A DNA stretch of 64,000 nt from Vibrio pomeroyi (GCA_041879425.1 CP090855.1:1674001-1738000), one strand, 5' to 3'. Counted from the first letter of the stretch, positions 32,995 through 42,671 are shown. Program-made: numbers and translations. Notes: generated by a model from the letters alone, not told the origin.

Positions 32995-34002
32995 ATGAAC
33001 AATTGTAACTTCCTAAGAGCACTAGGAATTTTAGGTGTATATCAGTATGCGGCGGCCAATCGTGACTTAGATATGGACTCTTTGGGTATTCCAAAGTCAG
33101 TATTTGCTAACGCGATGAACCTGATTCCAGTGAATGAAGTGGACCAATGGTATGGCTTACTCGAACAGAAAACCCGCGACCCTGACATCATTTTGAAGCT
33201 GGCTGATAGAGTGGATATTGAAAAGTTAGGGCCACTGGCTAACTGGTTTTTCTCTGGTCATGACCTTGCTTCTGCGATTCGTCGAGTCAATATTGGGTTG
33301 CACTGTTTACAGTCGGGGGCTTTCTTGTATGGCGCGCAAGTTGGGACACTTATTAAATGGTGTTATGACAACCCTGAGTATTCTGAAGTTGGTAAAGTAC
33401 ATGACTCAGTGCGTATAGCGATCTTTATGATGAAGATCCTAAGGCGTTATCTAGGGCCCGACTTCAAGCCAGCAGCGGTATCCATTGCAGGCTATCGTGA
33501 GAATACTGAGCTTTATCACGAGTACTTTGGGTGCAATATCCAGTGGGGACAACCACGCACAGAGGTTTGGATTCCAAGTAAACTGAGGTTATCCATTAAT
33601 CAGTCTCCGGCGGCAGGTAAAATGAGCTTGGCGATGAACTTCCACGATTTAGACAATTACCTCAACATGCCAGATGCAGGTGATGAACATAAAGTGACTT
33701 ATGAGATGATCAACTACAGTCGTCATTTTGGCCTTCCTACGTTACATAAAGTATCCAGTTTATTAGGGCTTTCTGAGCAGCAGTTTCAACGCCGTTTGCA
33801 TAAGTTGGGCGTCAACTTTTCCACCATCATGGGTTATGCACTGAGCAATGTCGCCGTGGAACTGTTGAGCTATAAACTCCCGGTCGAAGAGGTCGCGAAA
33901 CGTTTAGGCTACACCAATGTGGCAAGCTTTAATCGAATGTTTAAAAAGCACCGTGGCTTAACGCCTAAGCAATATGTTGAACGATTTTGGACGGATCTAT
34001 AG
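32995..34002 (+). CDS. AraC-family transcriptional regulator
   Basis: The protein has 335 residues. The N-terminal part matches the Arabinose_bd-type ligand domain of larger AraC regulators. The C-terminal 100 residues hold two helix-turn-helix units (LPTLHKVSSLLGLSEQQFQRRL and LPVEEVAKRLGYTNVASFNRMFKKHRGLTPKQY). It is divergent from the YiaW/YiaV-like pair across 133 bases, so control of that pair is likely. It is convergent with the urea transporter, with only 6 bases between stops. Confidence 0.9.
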   Translation: MNNCNFLRALGILGVYQYAAANRDLDMDSLGIPKSVFANAMNLIPVNEVDQWYGLLEQKTRDPDIILKLADRVDIEKLGPLANWFFSGHDLASAIRRVNIGLHCLQSGAFLYGAQVGTLIKWCYDNPEYSEVGKVHDSVRIAIFMMKILRRYLGPDFKPAAVSIAGYRENTELYHEYFGCNIQWGQPRTEVWIPSKLRLSINQSPAAGKMSLAMNFHDLDNYLNMPDAGDEHKVTYEMINYSRHFGLPTLHKVSSLLGLSEQQFQRRLHKLGVNFSTIMGYALSNVAVELLSYKLPVEEVAKRLGYTNVASFNRMFKKHRGLTPKQYVERFWTDL

Positions 34003-34008
34003 GTTATG

Positions 34009-34956
34009 TTAATAGGCCAAGCTTCGCTTTTGTAATAAGCCTGATAAGTAAACCGCAGCCCAAGTGCTTAGAATGAAAGGTGCTGTTAATGGCAGCAGTG
34101 CCAAGGTGTGAAAGCCTAGAGTAATAAGGCAACTCAACAGAATACCTAAGATGACGAATGGCCAAGCTATTCTTGGGTAAAGCACTAGAGCCAAGGTTGC
34201 AAGAATCGCGTTGTAACTATAAAGACCTTGCTTGATCAGTTCTTTGTCAGCACCAATCAGAGAGCTAAATAGGGTACTGATCAACACCGCAAGCAGCATC
34301 CAAACAGCGTGCTTTATGCTATTCAGTGCGATTGCGACCAAGATAACCAATCCGGACAATTCATTATTGATAAAGCTGACTTGGCTGATCCCTTTTAGCA
34401 TGGTCACCACAAACGTTGGTAAGTCGGTTCCTGCATCTGTGCCGATATCAATGAGTGGCATTAACGCAATGCTGGATGTTGAAAATGCAGAAAGCTCGAA
34501 GGTTGATCGGACAACATAAATTCCCCAAGAGGTGATAACAAAGGCACTGGTGTAACCGCGGTACTTTTTAAAGCTAAACACTATCTTAGCGATTGGAACT
34601 ATCAGTAGGGCACTGAAGGCCGTCACAACAGCCAGCATTGGTGTGACTCCAAAGAAGTTACCAATGAACAACCCGATCAGTGCACCATTTAAGGCATACA
34701 TACCACTATTAAGATCATGAGCTGTTTTGCTGTTGGTGTTAATGCTGTTATGGATAAAGCGAGCTAATGTGTAACTGCAACTGGCACCAAGTAAAGTAAG
34801 ACAAGCCAGTGGAATGGATTCAATAGAGATAGCTAACAATAACAGAAGGGATGTTACGACAGATGGTGTGAAATAGACTTGCCCAATACCATTGAGCAAG
34901 CCTTGAAGTGGAAGAATGTCCTTATTCGTGTTCATCATCTGGTGACAGAATTTCAT
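34009..34956 (-). CDS. Urea transporter
   Basis: This protein of about 315 residues belongs to the UT family of urea channels: LPLQGLLNGIGQVYFTPSVVT at the N terminus matches the UT entry motif, and the two-fold repeat is visible in NSGMYALNGALIGLFIG and GLYSYNAILATLALVL. It passes urea passively across the inner membrane. I chose ATG at 34956; the longer TTG frame at 35034 overlaps the next gene, and shorter ATGs near 34935 are also possible. No urease genes are in the window. Confidence 0.85.
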   Translation of the reverse strand: MKFCHQMMNTNKDILPLQGLLNGIGQVYFTPSVVTSLLLLLAISIESIPLACLTLLGASCSYTLARFIHNSINTNSKTAHDLNSGMYALNGALIGLFIGNFFGVTPMLAVVTAFSALLIVPIAKIVFSFKKYRGYTSAFVITSWGIYVVRSTFELSAFSTSSIALMPLIDIGTDAGTDLPTFVVTMLKGISQVSFINNELSGLVILVAIALNSIKHAVWMLLAVLISTLFSSLIGADKELIKQGLYSYNAILATLALVLYPRIAWPFVILGILLSCLITLGFHTLALLPLTAPFILSTWAAVYLSGLLQKRSLAY

Positions 34957-35018
34957 TATGTTAAATTTTTGATACGCCAGATTGTATACAACTATTCTTG
35001 GTTGACCATCTTCGTGTG

Positions 35019-35678
35019 TTAATTCTGATACCAACGTTCACCATAGGCTTGTTGATAATCTGGCTTTTCAATGATTCCTTCGTGTTCTGGTACTGTTTCT
35101 AGTGGCCCAACAACGGTTCGGTAAGGTAATACGCCGGCCCAAACGGGAACGTCCATATCAGCTTTGTCATCATTCACACCATGCTTACCAATTTTTACCG
35201 ATGCTTCGGTTAGTGGAATCGCCAGTAACTCGGTGGCGGTGAGCTCTTTTTCGTTACTCAGCCTAACCTCATCGGTTCTTCCCGGTGCTATCTGCTCAAT
35301 GAAGATGTTCAACAAGCGATCCTTTTCTTGGTTGTCATCAATGACTGAAAAAGAGCCGAGTACCACTGCAGAACGATAGTGCGCACTGTGATGGAATGCA
35401 GAACGAGCCAACACCCAACCATCGAACAGAGTGAACGTTAAACAGGTTGGTTCTCCTTTCTTTAAGCTCTTTAGCAAGCGACTGTTTTTGGCGCCATGAA
35501 TATAGACCATGTCATCCACTCGCCAAGCAAGCATAGGGATAACCATCGGACCGTGTTCGCCTTGCAATGCAATGTGTGCGATTAAGCTTTCATCAATAAT
35601 CTGATGCAGCTTCTCTTGTTCAAATACGGCTTTGTGAGCCCCTTTTTTAATCGTGGTTCTTTTCGTGTTAGATAACAT
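35019..35678 (-). CDS. Pyridoxamine 5'-phosphate oxidase-like flavoprotein
   Basis: This 219-residue protein of the FMN-binding split-barrel superfamily has the fold's signature in FDGWVLARSAFHHSAHYRSAVVLGSF and YIHGAKNSRLLKSLK. True PdxH catalytic residues are not clear, so the reaction is uncertain. It is divergent from a MocR regulator over a 20-base palindrome, a layout common for vitamin B6-linked genes. A urea transporter follows in the same direction. Confidence 0.82.
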   Translation of the reverse strand: MLSNTKRTTIKKGAHKAVFEQEKLHQIIDESLIAHIALQGEHGPMVIPMLAWRVDDMVYIHGAKNSRLLKSLKKGEPTCLTFTLFDGWVLARSAFHHSAHYRSAVVLGSFSVIDDNQEKDRLLNIFIEQIAPGRTDEVRLSNEKELTATELLAIPLTEASVKIGKHGVNDDKADMDVPVWAGVLPYRTVVGPLETVPEHEGIIEKPDYQQAYGERWYQN

Positions 35679-35722
35679 AATCGCTCCTTAATCATTGCCT
35701 TTTGATTAATGTAGCGATTAAC

Positions 35723-35742
35723 TGGTCTATTAAATAGAGCCA
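35723..35742. promoter_or_regulatory. Inverted repeat between PNPOx-like and MocR genes
   Basis: TGGTCTATT (35723-35731) and AATAGAGCCA (35733-35742) are near-perfect reverse complements with one inserted base, in the divergent promoter. It is a likely MocR operator. Confidence 0.5.
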
Positions 35743-35768
35743 CTTTTAAACACTATTTGGATCCAGTT

Positions 35769-37229
35769 ATGCAGCCTATTGATGTCGGTGACCTACAGTT
35801 AGATGAGCAACACGACACGCGCCAAACCGCCTTGTTTCATGCGATCCGAGAGAAGATCGTTCAAGATTTATGGAGCAAAGGCAGTAAGTTACCCTCAACA
35901 CGTAAGTTGGCCGTAGAACTGTCGGTAAGCCGAAATACGGTGATCTATGCGTATGAACAGTTAGTCACGGAAGGCTACATCGAGAGCAGACAAGGCTCAG
36001 GTTTTTACGTGTCAGTTGAACAGCCGGAGCATTTTCTTAGTTTGTCTCAATCGAGCTATATTCAGAATTCACATGACTTGAGTACAAAGCCTGATGCATC
36101 AAGTGGTGCGAGAGTGACACCTAATGATATCAACCGCAGTTTTGCGCCGGGTGTCCCTGATCTGGATGCATTCCCGTTTGCCAAATGGCAGAGACTGTTG
36201 CAACGTCATGCTACGCGGCAGAACATCGCGGGCAACCAAGACGTTCAAGGCAGTTTGGTCTTGAGGGAAGCACTCAGCGGTTACCTCGCAAGTAGCCGTT
36301 CGGTTCGTTGTCATGCTGATCGAATTATTATCACCGCCGGTGCTCAGCAAGCTATTTCGATAGGTTTAATGGCGACGTTAGCGATGGGCGACCAAATCCT
36401 TGTTGAAGAGCCGGGCTATCGACAGGTGCATAAAATTATTGACCTGTTGAAGCTCGAACTTGATGGTGTGCGTGTTCGTGAAAAGGTCGGCCTTGATATT
36501 GAAAAAGTGCTCTCCAGCAACGCCAAAGCTTTGTATGTCACGCCAAGCAATCAATACCCAATGGGTACAACACTTAACACCGAACAACGCCTTAAACTGA
36601 TTGACTGGGCCAACAAAAATCAGTCTTGGATTATTGAAGATGACTACGACAGTGAGTTTCAGTTTGCACATCGCCCTTACACCAGTATGCAGGGCTTGGC
36701 GGGTAAACTTGGGTTTGATGACAGGATTATCTATGTCGGTTCACTGAGTAAAGTCATGTTTAACGGCCTGCGATTAGGTTACTTGGTTGTGCCTGAACAT
36801 TTGGTGGCGAGATGTCTCGAGATTAAAGATGCACTCACAGGAGATACCGCCGCACATACACAAGAAGCATTGGCTGACTTTGTTCATGAAGGCGACTTGC
36901 TGAGACATATCAGAAAGATGCGTCGCTCATACAAACTCAAGTACGAAGCGATGATAGAAGCGATTCAAAGTGGGTTTCATGGTGATCTTGAAGTGATCAG
37001 TCAAGCTGCAGGGTTACATGTGACTGTGAAGTGGTCGAACGGAATATCAGAACAGGAATGGAGTCGAAGAGCTGAACTTGAGAACATCATTATACGACCG
37101 TTCGATTTCTATGAATATGGCTCAAGTGATGATCGAGATTGGAGTGGGGCGGTACTGGGCTTTGGTAATATCCGCTTGAGTGACATAAAGCCGAAGATCA
37201 AACAGATCGCTCGGCTTTTTTATCAGTGA
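35769..37229 (+). CDS. MocR/PdxR-family regulator (GntR HTH plus aminotransferase domain)
   Basis: The protein has about 486 residues. A GntR winged helix lies at about residues 18-80 (AIREKIVQDLWSKGSKLPSTRKLAVELSVSRNTVIYAYEQL). A fold-type I aminotransferase domain follows with the PLP-binding signature (YVTPSNQYPMGTTL, DDYDSEF, and the Schiff-base Lys in VGSLSKVMFNGLRLGYL). MocR regulators sense PLP or amine adducts. ATG at 35769 is preferred to TTG at 35757. It is divergent from the PNPOx-like gene. Confidence 0.93.
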   Translation: MQPIDVGDLQLDEQHDTRQTALFHAIREKIVQDLWSKGSKLPSTRKLAVELSVSRNTVIYAYEQLVTEGYIESRQGSGFYVSVEQPEHFLSLSQSSYIQNSHDLSTKPDASSGARVTPNDINRSFAPGVPDLDAFPFAKWQRLLQRHATRQNIAGNQDVQGSLVLREALSGYLASSRSVRCHADRIIITAGAQQAISIGLMATLAMGDQILVEEPGYRQVHKIIDLLKLELDGVRVREKVGLDIEKVLSSNAKALYVTPSNQYPMGTTLNTEQRLKLIDWANKNQSWIIEDDYDSEFQFAHRPYTSMQGLAGKLGFDDRIIYVGSLSKVMFNGLRLGYLVVPEHLVARCLEIKDALTGDTAAHTQEALADFVHEGDLLRHIRKMRRSYKLKYEAMIEAIQSGFHGDLEVISQAAGLHVTVKWSNGISEQEWSRRAELENIIIRPFDFYEYGSSDDRDWSGAVLGFGNIRLSDIKPKIKQIARLFYQ

Positions 37230-37252
37230 TATCGGAGAGGCTATTTATAATT

Positions 37253-37278
37253 TATCGACAAGCTACAACTTGTCGATA
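37253..37278. terminator. Hairpin between MocR and YjeH-like genes
   Basis: TATCGACAAG (37253-37262) pairs perfectly with CTTGTCGATA (37269-37278). It overlaps the last codons of the YjeH-like gene and serves convergent transcripts; no long T tract follows. Confidence 0.6.
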
Positions 37279-38528
37279 GAAACGGTGGGTTTACCCAACC
37301 ACTTCTTCCAAGGGAGTGACAATGTCACAAAAATAGTCACCGCATACAACATCGACCAACTTAGGCAGATAAACACTAATGTACAGATAACCAATGAAAC
37401 CATTGCTGTGTATCTGGAAATGCCAGTCAACAGTCGGCAAGCCGCTAACATCGCAAGTAGATAAACCAGAACGAAAATACCGTTGGCGAGTTTAAGAAAG
37501 AATTCAAGATCCAAGTTAGACAACTCGCCAATCACACATGAGACAAGCGCGATGAAACCAATCGCCAAAGTTGGGTAAAGAGGCACACCACGGCTATTAA
37601 GTTGCGCCATTTTACTTGTCGGGCTGTGTTGGCGAGCTTGAGCCCAGATCATGCGAGACAAGCTTTGGGTATAAAGGTTTAGGCTCGCAAAACAAGCAAA
37701 GAAACCCAGTACACTGATGACCGTTTTGAAGCCATTGCCAAACAGTTGCTCTGTCACCCATGGAATCGATGCAGCATCAAATTCAGCGGACCCATAAGCC
37801 CCAAGTTTAAGAATGACCACTGAACAAGCCCAATACACTAGACCTGCGACGAAACACCCTGCAATGATGGCGATCGGAAAATCGCGCTGTGGATTCTTAA
37901 ATTCCTCTCCCATGTGAGCAAAGGCTTCTATCCCTACAAAGCACCAAAACATCACCGCCAATGCCGCGCCGATAGACCACATCGAGTCGGATGAGATAGA
38001 GGGAATCGCAACGTCTGCAACGGTGATATCAGCTTTCCAAACAAAAGCACTGACCAAGGCAAAAATCGACAATGCAATTACGGTTTGCAGACGACCAGAA
38101 GACTTACTGCCCATCAAGTTGACGGCAATCAGCAGGGCTACAGTAAAGGATTGAGCACCGAGCGGTGTGTCGAGAGGCGAAGGTAATAGTTGTTGCGCAA
38201 AGCCGCCCGCTAATGCAATCGCAGCGGGAATGCCGACAGGAATAACACTCACAAACAACCAAGCAACACTCGTTTCTAAACGTTCGCTGAACGCTTGGCG
38301 TACAAAATAGGCGGTGCCGCCAGCATTAGGGTAGCGTTTCCCTAATGCTGCAAAGGTAAGGGCGATTGGGCAAATGGCGATAAACAAGATTAACCATGCC
38401 AGCAGCGACAACTGACCTGCGATACCTGCAGCGATAGCGGGAATCATAAATAACCCAGTACCCAGCAAGGTCGTAGAGAGTTGTCCAATTCCGGACATTA
38501 GCGTGATTTCTTGTTTGAGTTGTGTCAT
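37263..38528 (-). CDS. yjeH: Amino-acid exporter of the APC family, YjeH-like
   Basis: This 421-residue protein with about 12 membrane segments matches E. coli YjeH throughout: LKQEITLMSGIGQLSTTLLGTGLF, YPNAGGTAYFVRQAF, SVIPVGIPAA, MFWCFVGIEAFAHMGEEFKNPQRDFP and GLVYWACSVV. YjeH exports methionine and branched-chain amino acids. It is divergent from an Lrp-type gene, which probably regulates it. Confidence 0.93.
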   Translation of the reverse strand: MTQLKQEITLMSGIGQLSTTLLGTGLFMIPAIAAGIAGQLSLLAWLILFIAICPIALTFAALGKRYPNAGGTAYFVRQAFSERLETSVAWLFVSVIPVGIPAAIALAGGFAQQLLPSPLDTPLGAQSFTVALLIAVNLMGSKSSGRLQTVIALSIFALVSAFVWKADITVADVAIPSISSDSMWSIGAALAVMFWCFVGIEAFAHMGEEFKNPQRDFPIAIIAGCFVAGLVYWACSVVILKLGAYGSAEFDAASIPWVTEQLFGNGFKTVISVLGFFACFASLNLYTQSLSRMIWAQARQHSPTSKMAQLNSRGVPLYPTLAIGFIALVSCVIGELSNLDLEFFLKLANGIFVLVYLLAMLAACRLLTGISRYTAMVSLVICTLVFICLSWSMLYAVTIFVTLSLPWKKWLGKPTVSIDKL

Positions 38529-38759
38529 TCGCTCTCCTAGCTTTTGGTGCTTATTCTGGGATGGGTAATACTGAGATTGAAAGCATACATTGTCGACATC
38601 AATAATACAGCTAGCGAAACGTCGTAAGACACCGCCATTTTGACGGTATTAATCCATTTAAGCGTGAAAATGTCGGTTGTCATAATGGCTGTTATAAGTC
38701 GGAAAGTTGTGTCAAATTAGGCGTTATAAATAGAACAATAAGTGGAAAGAATCAAAAGC

Positions 38760-39221
38760 ATGGATAAATTTGATCGCCAGATTTTGGATATTCTCAAAAC
38801 CAACGCTCGATGCTCAGTGAGCGATATCGCCCGAGATGTGAGCCTCTCGCGCTCGGCAGTGAACGCCAGAATAAAAAAACTGGAAAGCGACAAAGTGATT
38901 ACGGGTTACTGCGCTCAAGTGACAGAACCCAATCAAACGAAGAATGTGTGCGCTTATATTTTGCTGAAATTCGACATGTCGAGCAGCGACCATAGTTGTG
39001 AATCTTACGCGCAACGAATCGAGAGTATTGATGGTGTGCAATGGTGTCACTCGATCAGCGGTGAGACCGATATGATGCTGTATGTTGAAGTAGAAAGCAT
39101 GGAGCGTTTAAATCAAGTTCGCGACCAACTGCAAAGCTATCCTGATCTGCGTCACCTAATGACTCATACTGTGCTGACCGAGTTTTTTAATAAACTGAAT
39201 CCGACGGTACATTCATGTTAG
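38760..39221 (+). CDS. Lrp/AsnC-family transcriptional regulator
   Basis: The protein has 153 residues. A winged HTH (MDKFDRQILDILKTNARCSVSDIARDVSLSRSAVNARIKKLE) is followed by the ligand-binding RAM domain (DGVQWCHSISGETDMMLYVEVES). ATG at 38760 is the usual family start; a GTG at 38742 would add six residues. It is divergent from the yjeH-like gene and overlaps the following LysR gene by 7 bases, so two regulators of an exporter cluster are co-translated. Confidence 0.93.
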   Translation: MDKFDRQILDILKTNARCSVSDIARDVSLSRSAVNARIKKLESDKVITGYCAQVTEPNQTKNVCAYILLKFDMSSSDHSCESYAQRIESIDGVQWCHSISGETDMMLYVEVESMERLNQVRDQLQSYPDLRHLMTHTVLTEFFNKLNPTVHSC

Positions 39222-40135
39222 GCAATATTAATTTAAACCTACTGCGTTCACTGCATGTGCTTCTTGAAGAGTGTCATGTAAGCCGTGCGGCTCAACGTCT
39301 GCATATCACCCAGTCTGCGGTCAGCCGTCAGCTTAGTCAGCTTAGAGATTTGTGTGGTGATCCTTTGTTGGTTCGTGATGGTAACAAACTGGTTCCTACC
39401 AATCGTGCTCTACAGCTCAAAGACAAGCTCGATGACTTGCTTAGTGAGTTTGACCACCTGTTAGATGATAAGCCATTTGAGCCGCAAGATTGGCACGGTG
39501 AGTTGGTGTTAGCTTCGAGTGATTATGTCGCTCAGTATATTTTGCCTGTGATTGTGGCTGAGGTATCTGCCGAAGCGCCGAACATCAATTTGGCGTATCG
39601 ATTATGGCAACCAAGCTACCTTGAAGCGCTCAATGAGTCGGGCATTCACTTAGCTTCGAGTATGTTTCCTCAAAAGCCAGACCACGTGTCGAGCATGAAG
39701 CTTGGTGAAGACAAGTCTGTGTGTTTGATGCGTAGATCTCACCCGTTAGCTCAACAATCGACTCTGAGTGCCCAAGACATCGTCAATTATTCACACATCA
39801 AGGTAACGGGAGGAGGGGACAAAGACAGCTACGCAGATATTGCTCTCAAGAAACAGGGTCTTAAACGTAGAGTCGCATTGCAGGTTCCGTTCTTTTCATC
39901 GGCGGGTACGGTGCTGATGCAAGATGATTACCTGATGATTGTGCCGGAGCACATCGCCTATAACCTAGGTCGACACCTTGAAACGACATACTTCTCTTTG
40001 CCGTTTGATACGGAAATGCACACCTATTGGCTAATGTGGCACCCCAAGTATGACAACGATTCTGCTCACAAATGGGCGCGAGAAAAGGCATTCCAAGCTA
40101 TGCAGAAGTCGAGCTACAATATCAGTATGACTTGA
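39215..40135 (+). CDS. LysR-family transcriptional regulator
   Basis: The 306-residue protein has a normal LysR layout: winged HTH (INLNLLRSLHVLLEECHVSRAAQRLHITQSAVSRQLSQLRD) and a periplasmic-binding-like effector domain. The ATG lies inside the end of the Lrp gene (ATGTTAG overlap). The LysE exporter starts 109 bases downstream in the same direction and is a plausible target. The effector is unknown. Confidence 0.92.
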   Translation: MLGNINLNLLRSLHVLLEECHVSRAAQRLHITQSAVSRQLSQLRDLCGDPLLVRDGNKLVPTNRALQLKDKLDDLLSEFDHLLDDKPFEPQDWHGELVLASSDYVAQYILPVIVAEVSAEAPNINLAYRLWQPSYLEALNESGIHLASSMFPQKPDHVSSMKLGEDKSVCLMRRSHPLAQQSTLSAQDIVNYSHIKVTGGGDKDSYADIALKKQGLKRRVALQVPFFSSAGTVLMQDDYLMIVPEHIAYNLGRHLETTYFSLPFDTEMHTYWLMWHPKYDNDSAHKWAREKAFQAMQKSSYNISMT

Positions 40136-40243
40136 AGTCATAGCTATGATGATAATCTTTGATTTCAAATGATACCTTCGGCGAATTATGGTTACTAACA
40201 AGTAAAGGCGTTCAGTTGGGACGTATGGTTTATTAGGAATGGA

Positions 40244-40861
40244 ATGATGACAGTAACAATTTGGTTTTCTTTATTAGCTATCTGCTTGTTGGGCGCGATG
40301 TCTCCGGGTCCAAGCTTGGCGATGATCGCTAAACACAGTTTGGCTGGTGGCCGTATCAATGGCCTTATCGCAGCTTGGTCACATGCCGCTGGTATTGGTA
40401 TTTATGCCTTCGCAACCATCGTGGGTTTGGCGGTGTTACTAGAACAATCGCCAATGCTATTTAAAGGGATCAGCTTGGCGGGTGCCGCGTATCTGCTTTA
40501 CCTTGGTGTGAATGCATTGCGTTCGAAAGGCGGGGTAGCGGCGAAATTAGAAGCGGGTGAACAGATGAGCTACATGCAGTCTGCTCGCGAGGCTTTCTTG
40601 ATCTCTATCTTGAGCCCAAAGATCGCGTTGTTCTTTATCGCTCTGTTTAGCCAATTCGTAGCGCTAGGTAATGAACTCAGCAATCAAGTGATCATTGTTT
40701 CAACACCGTTGATTGTTGATGGCCTTTGGTACACCTTCATCACCTTGGTGTTATCGAGCCCACTGATCGTTGAACGAATCCGTTCTAAAGCGCAGCTGAT
40801 TGACCGACTTTCAGGTGTGGTTTTGATTCTGCTTGCTGTCCGTGTGGTGTGGACGATATAG
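40244..40861 (+). CDS. LysE-family amino-acid exporter
   Basis: This 205-residue inner-membrane protein has six membrane segments and the LysE/RhtB signature at the N terminus (LGAMSPGPSLAMIAKHSLAGGRINGL) and in GAAYLLYLGVNALRS and SILSPKIALFFIALFSQF. It exports amino acids or related metabolites. A second LysE gene lies at 63365. ATG 40244 follows AGGAATGG. Confidence 0.92.
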   Translation: MMTVTIWFSLLAICLLGAMSPGPSLAMIAKHSLAGGRINGLIAAWSHAAGIGIYAFATIVGLAVLLEQSPMLFKGISLAGAAYLLYLGVNALRSKGGVAAKLEAGEQMSYMQSAREAFLISILSPKIALFFIALFSQFVALGNELSNQVIIVSTPLIVDGLWYTFITLVLSSPLIVERIRSKAQLIDRLSGVVLILLAVRVVWTI

Positions 40862-40898
40862 CGGTCGCTCATATTCCGGCAAAATACGATATCCATAA

Positions 40899-40933
40899 AA
40901 AAGGCTCATGAGACGTTATCTAGTGAGCCTTTT
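40899..40933. terminator. Bidirectional terminator
   Basis: AAAAGGCTCA (40899-40908) pairs with TGAGCCTTTT (40924-40933), between the convergent LysE and hydrolase genes. Confidence 0.85.
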
Positions 40934-40955
40934 GGGGTTTTTATCGAGTGAGTTT

Positions 40956-42119
40956 TTAGCCTTCCGAGTTCAGAACTTCGTCTAGCTTTTTCATCGAATC
41001 TGAGAAGTAAGGGTTATAGGTTAAACGTGCATGGTTTTTACCTTCTTCGCGGTATCCCCATGCCGAGTACCATACTTCACTGGTCGCGTTGCACTGTTCT
41101 TCAAAGCCTTCAGCCTGACCATTCGAACAGATTTTCTCGCTGCCATTGATGCCGTAGTACGGATTGTTTGGCGAGAACAGCAAGCCCATGTGCGAACCGT
41201 TTGAGATACGTTGTTCAGGAATCTTCATACTGTATTGAACCGCACGAGGATCGTCGAGTGTGGTTTCCCCTTGCCAAATCAACACGTTGTTTGGGTTTGG
41301 CATAGATTCAGTAAACGCCTGCTGAACATAGCTAGTATCAATCACACTGTCGCCTTCACTCATCATAATAAACACTGGCTTGTCGAAGTGTTTATCTTGT
41401 AAGTCTTCACGCACCACTTCTGATGTTTCGTAGTAAACAGAAGCACCATTCATTGGCAGCGAGTTGTAACGCAATACATTGTCTTCAGGATCTTGATCGG
41501 CCCATGTGACAAAGTAACTTGCTAGCTCTGCGTATTGAACGGCTGACGAGCTCGGTTGAAATGCAGGAGAGAACAGCAGTAACCCAGAGATCTTTGGGTC
41601 ATGCATCGCTTGTGAAGTCACGAGATTCGCGCCAGTGGAATAGCCGCCTAGCCAAACAGAATCGTACTCTTGCTCAAGTAATTTTGTATGATGAGCTACC
41701 ACACCTTGCCAATCCTCTAGGCTTGGCTGCATTAAGTCACCCACGCGACTACCGTGACCCGGAAGCAATACGGTTCTCACTAAGTAACCTTGCTCAGCTA
41801 AATGGGTTGCAATGTCTTTAAACGAATAGGGTGAGTCGCCTAATCCATGAACCAGTAACACCGCCTTGCCATTTGGTGAGGTTGGTTGATACTCGGTTGG
41901 TGAATTAAGTTGGATCTCCAATTGTTTGTCTTCGGTCATGAACACACGGTTTTTCAGTAACCAATCTTGAGTGTCATTTACGTAGGCGTCAAAGCTGTCT
42001 TGCTGATATTCAGGCAAGTTAGGAGAGGTTTCGTAAGCTGGAGCGATGGTCTCGTTGGAACAACCAACGAGACTTAAAGTCGTTAGGGCGAGTAGCGTTA
42101 GAATGGTCTTGCTATGCAT
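40956..42119 (-). CDS. Alpha/beta-hydrolase lipoprotein
   Basis: The protein has 387 residues. A lipoprotein signal peptide ends LVGC (Cys20). The hydrolase fold shows the oxyanion region LLVHGLGDSPYSF, nucleophile Ser161 in GGYSTG, an acid in MSEGDSVID and the His in NGSHMGLLFS. Between the last two is an insertion with a possible disulphide (EKICSNGQAEGFEEQCN). It is envelope-anchored, with Asp after the Cys absent (CSN), so outer-membrane sorting is possible. It is an esterase or lipase of unknown substrate. Confidence 0.88.
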   Translation of the reverse strand: MHSKTILTLLALTTLSLVGCSNETIAPAYETSPNLPEYQQDSFDAYVNDTQDWLLKNRVFMTEDKQLEIQLNSPTEYQPTSPNGKAVLLVHGLGDSPYSFKDIATHLAEQGYLVRTVLLPGHGSRVGDLMQPSLEDWQGVVAHHTKLLEQEYDSVWLGGYSTGANLVTSQAMHDPKISGLLLFSPAFQPSSSAVQYAELASYFVTWADQDPEDNVLRYNSLPMNGASVYYETSEVVREDLQDKHFDKPVFIMMSEGDSVIDTSYVQQAFTESMPNPNNVLIWQGETTLDDPRAVQYSMKIPEQRISNGSHMGLLFSPNNPYYGINGSEKICSNGQAEGFEEQCNATSEVWYSAWGYREEGKNHARLTYNPYFSDSMKKLDEVLNSEG

Positions 42120-42167
42120 TTTTTAGTGTTGTCTCTATCGTGTTTTGTCTTGAAGCAAAAGCTTAGA

Positions 42168-42398
42168 CTATTTTCTATTTGAAAGGTCTTCGTATTCACC
42201 TTCAATTACACCTGCATCACTGGTTGATGACTGACGAGTGTTCATATGAGCTGCGAAGCCTTGTTTCTCCATTTGATTTTGAATGCGCTTGCCAGTAATT
42301 AAAGCTGCAATAGCTAAAGGAATAGCAAGGATCAAGCTTGTGAATAGCGCCAAAAGGCCAGTAAACAGCGCAACAATCGTAACTAAGATATTTTTCAT
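42168..42398 (-). CDS. Small membrane protein of unknown function
   Basis: The 76-residue protein has one long hydrophobic helix or hairpin (ILVTIVALFTGLLALFTSLILAIPLAIAAL) and a hydrophilic acidic tail. ATG at 42398 is 6 bases after AGAGGA; the ATG at 42404 abuts it and is too close. No family is recognised. It follows the same direction as the hydrolase gene, 48 bases upstream of it, so the two may be one operon. Confidence 0.75.
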   Translation of the reverse strand: MKNILVTIVALFTGLLALFTSLILAIPLAIAALITGKRIQNQMEKQGFAAHMNTRQSSTSDAGVIEGEYEDLSNRK

Positions 42399-42585
42399 AT
42401 TCATTCCTCTTTTTCTATGTTGTTACTTTATCGCTTCTATTCTGAACGAAACATGAACGTCGTTAAATAATTACCGAGAGTCACTATGACACGGGTGTGT
42501 TGACTTTGGGTGTGTAAATGTAGTCATAAACACGCGCTAAAAATATGGAATACAGCAAAGCTCTTTAAAATCAACGAGTTAAAAG

Positions 42586-42602
42586 TTGGCACAGTTGATG
42601 CT
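42586..42602 (+). promoter_or_regulatory. Sigma-54 promoter of hcp
   Basis: TTGGCACAGTTGATGCT has GG and GC 12 bases apart in the -24/-12 register. The start site would be near 42613, about 59 bases before the hcp ATG. An enhancer-binding protein such as NorR is expected; I could not place its sites confidently. Confidence 0.75.
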
Positions 42603-42671
42603 CTATAGGGTTTGGAATAAGTCACTGTAAGCAAAGTACTTACAGCTAATAAAAATTACTGGAGCCCCTAT

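Noticed and set aside
34009..35034. Urea transporter as part of a urease operon.
   Set aside because: No urease or accessory gene is within the window; the neighbours are a regulator and a flavoprotein.
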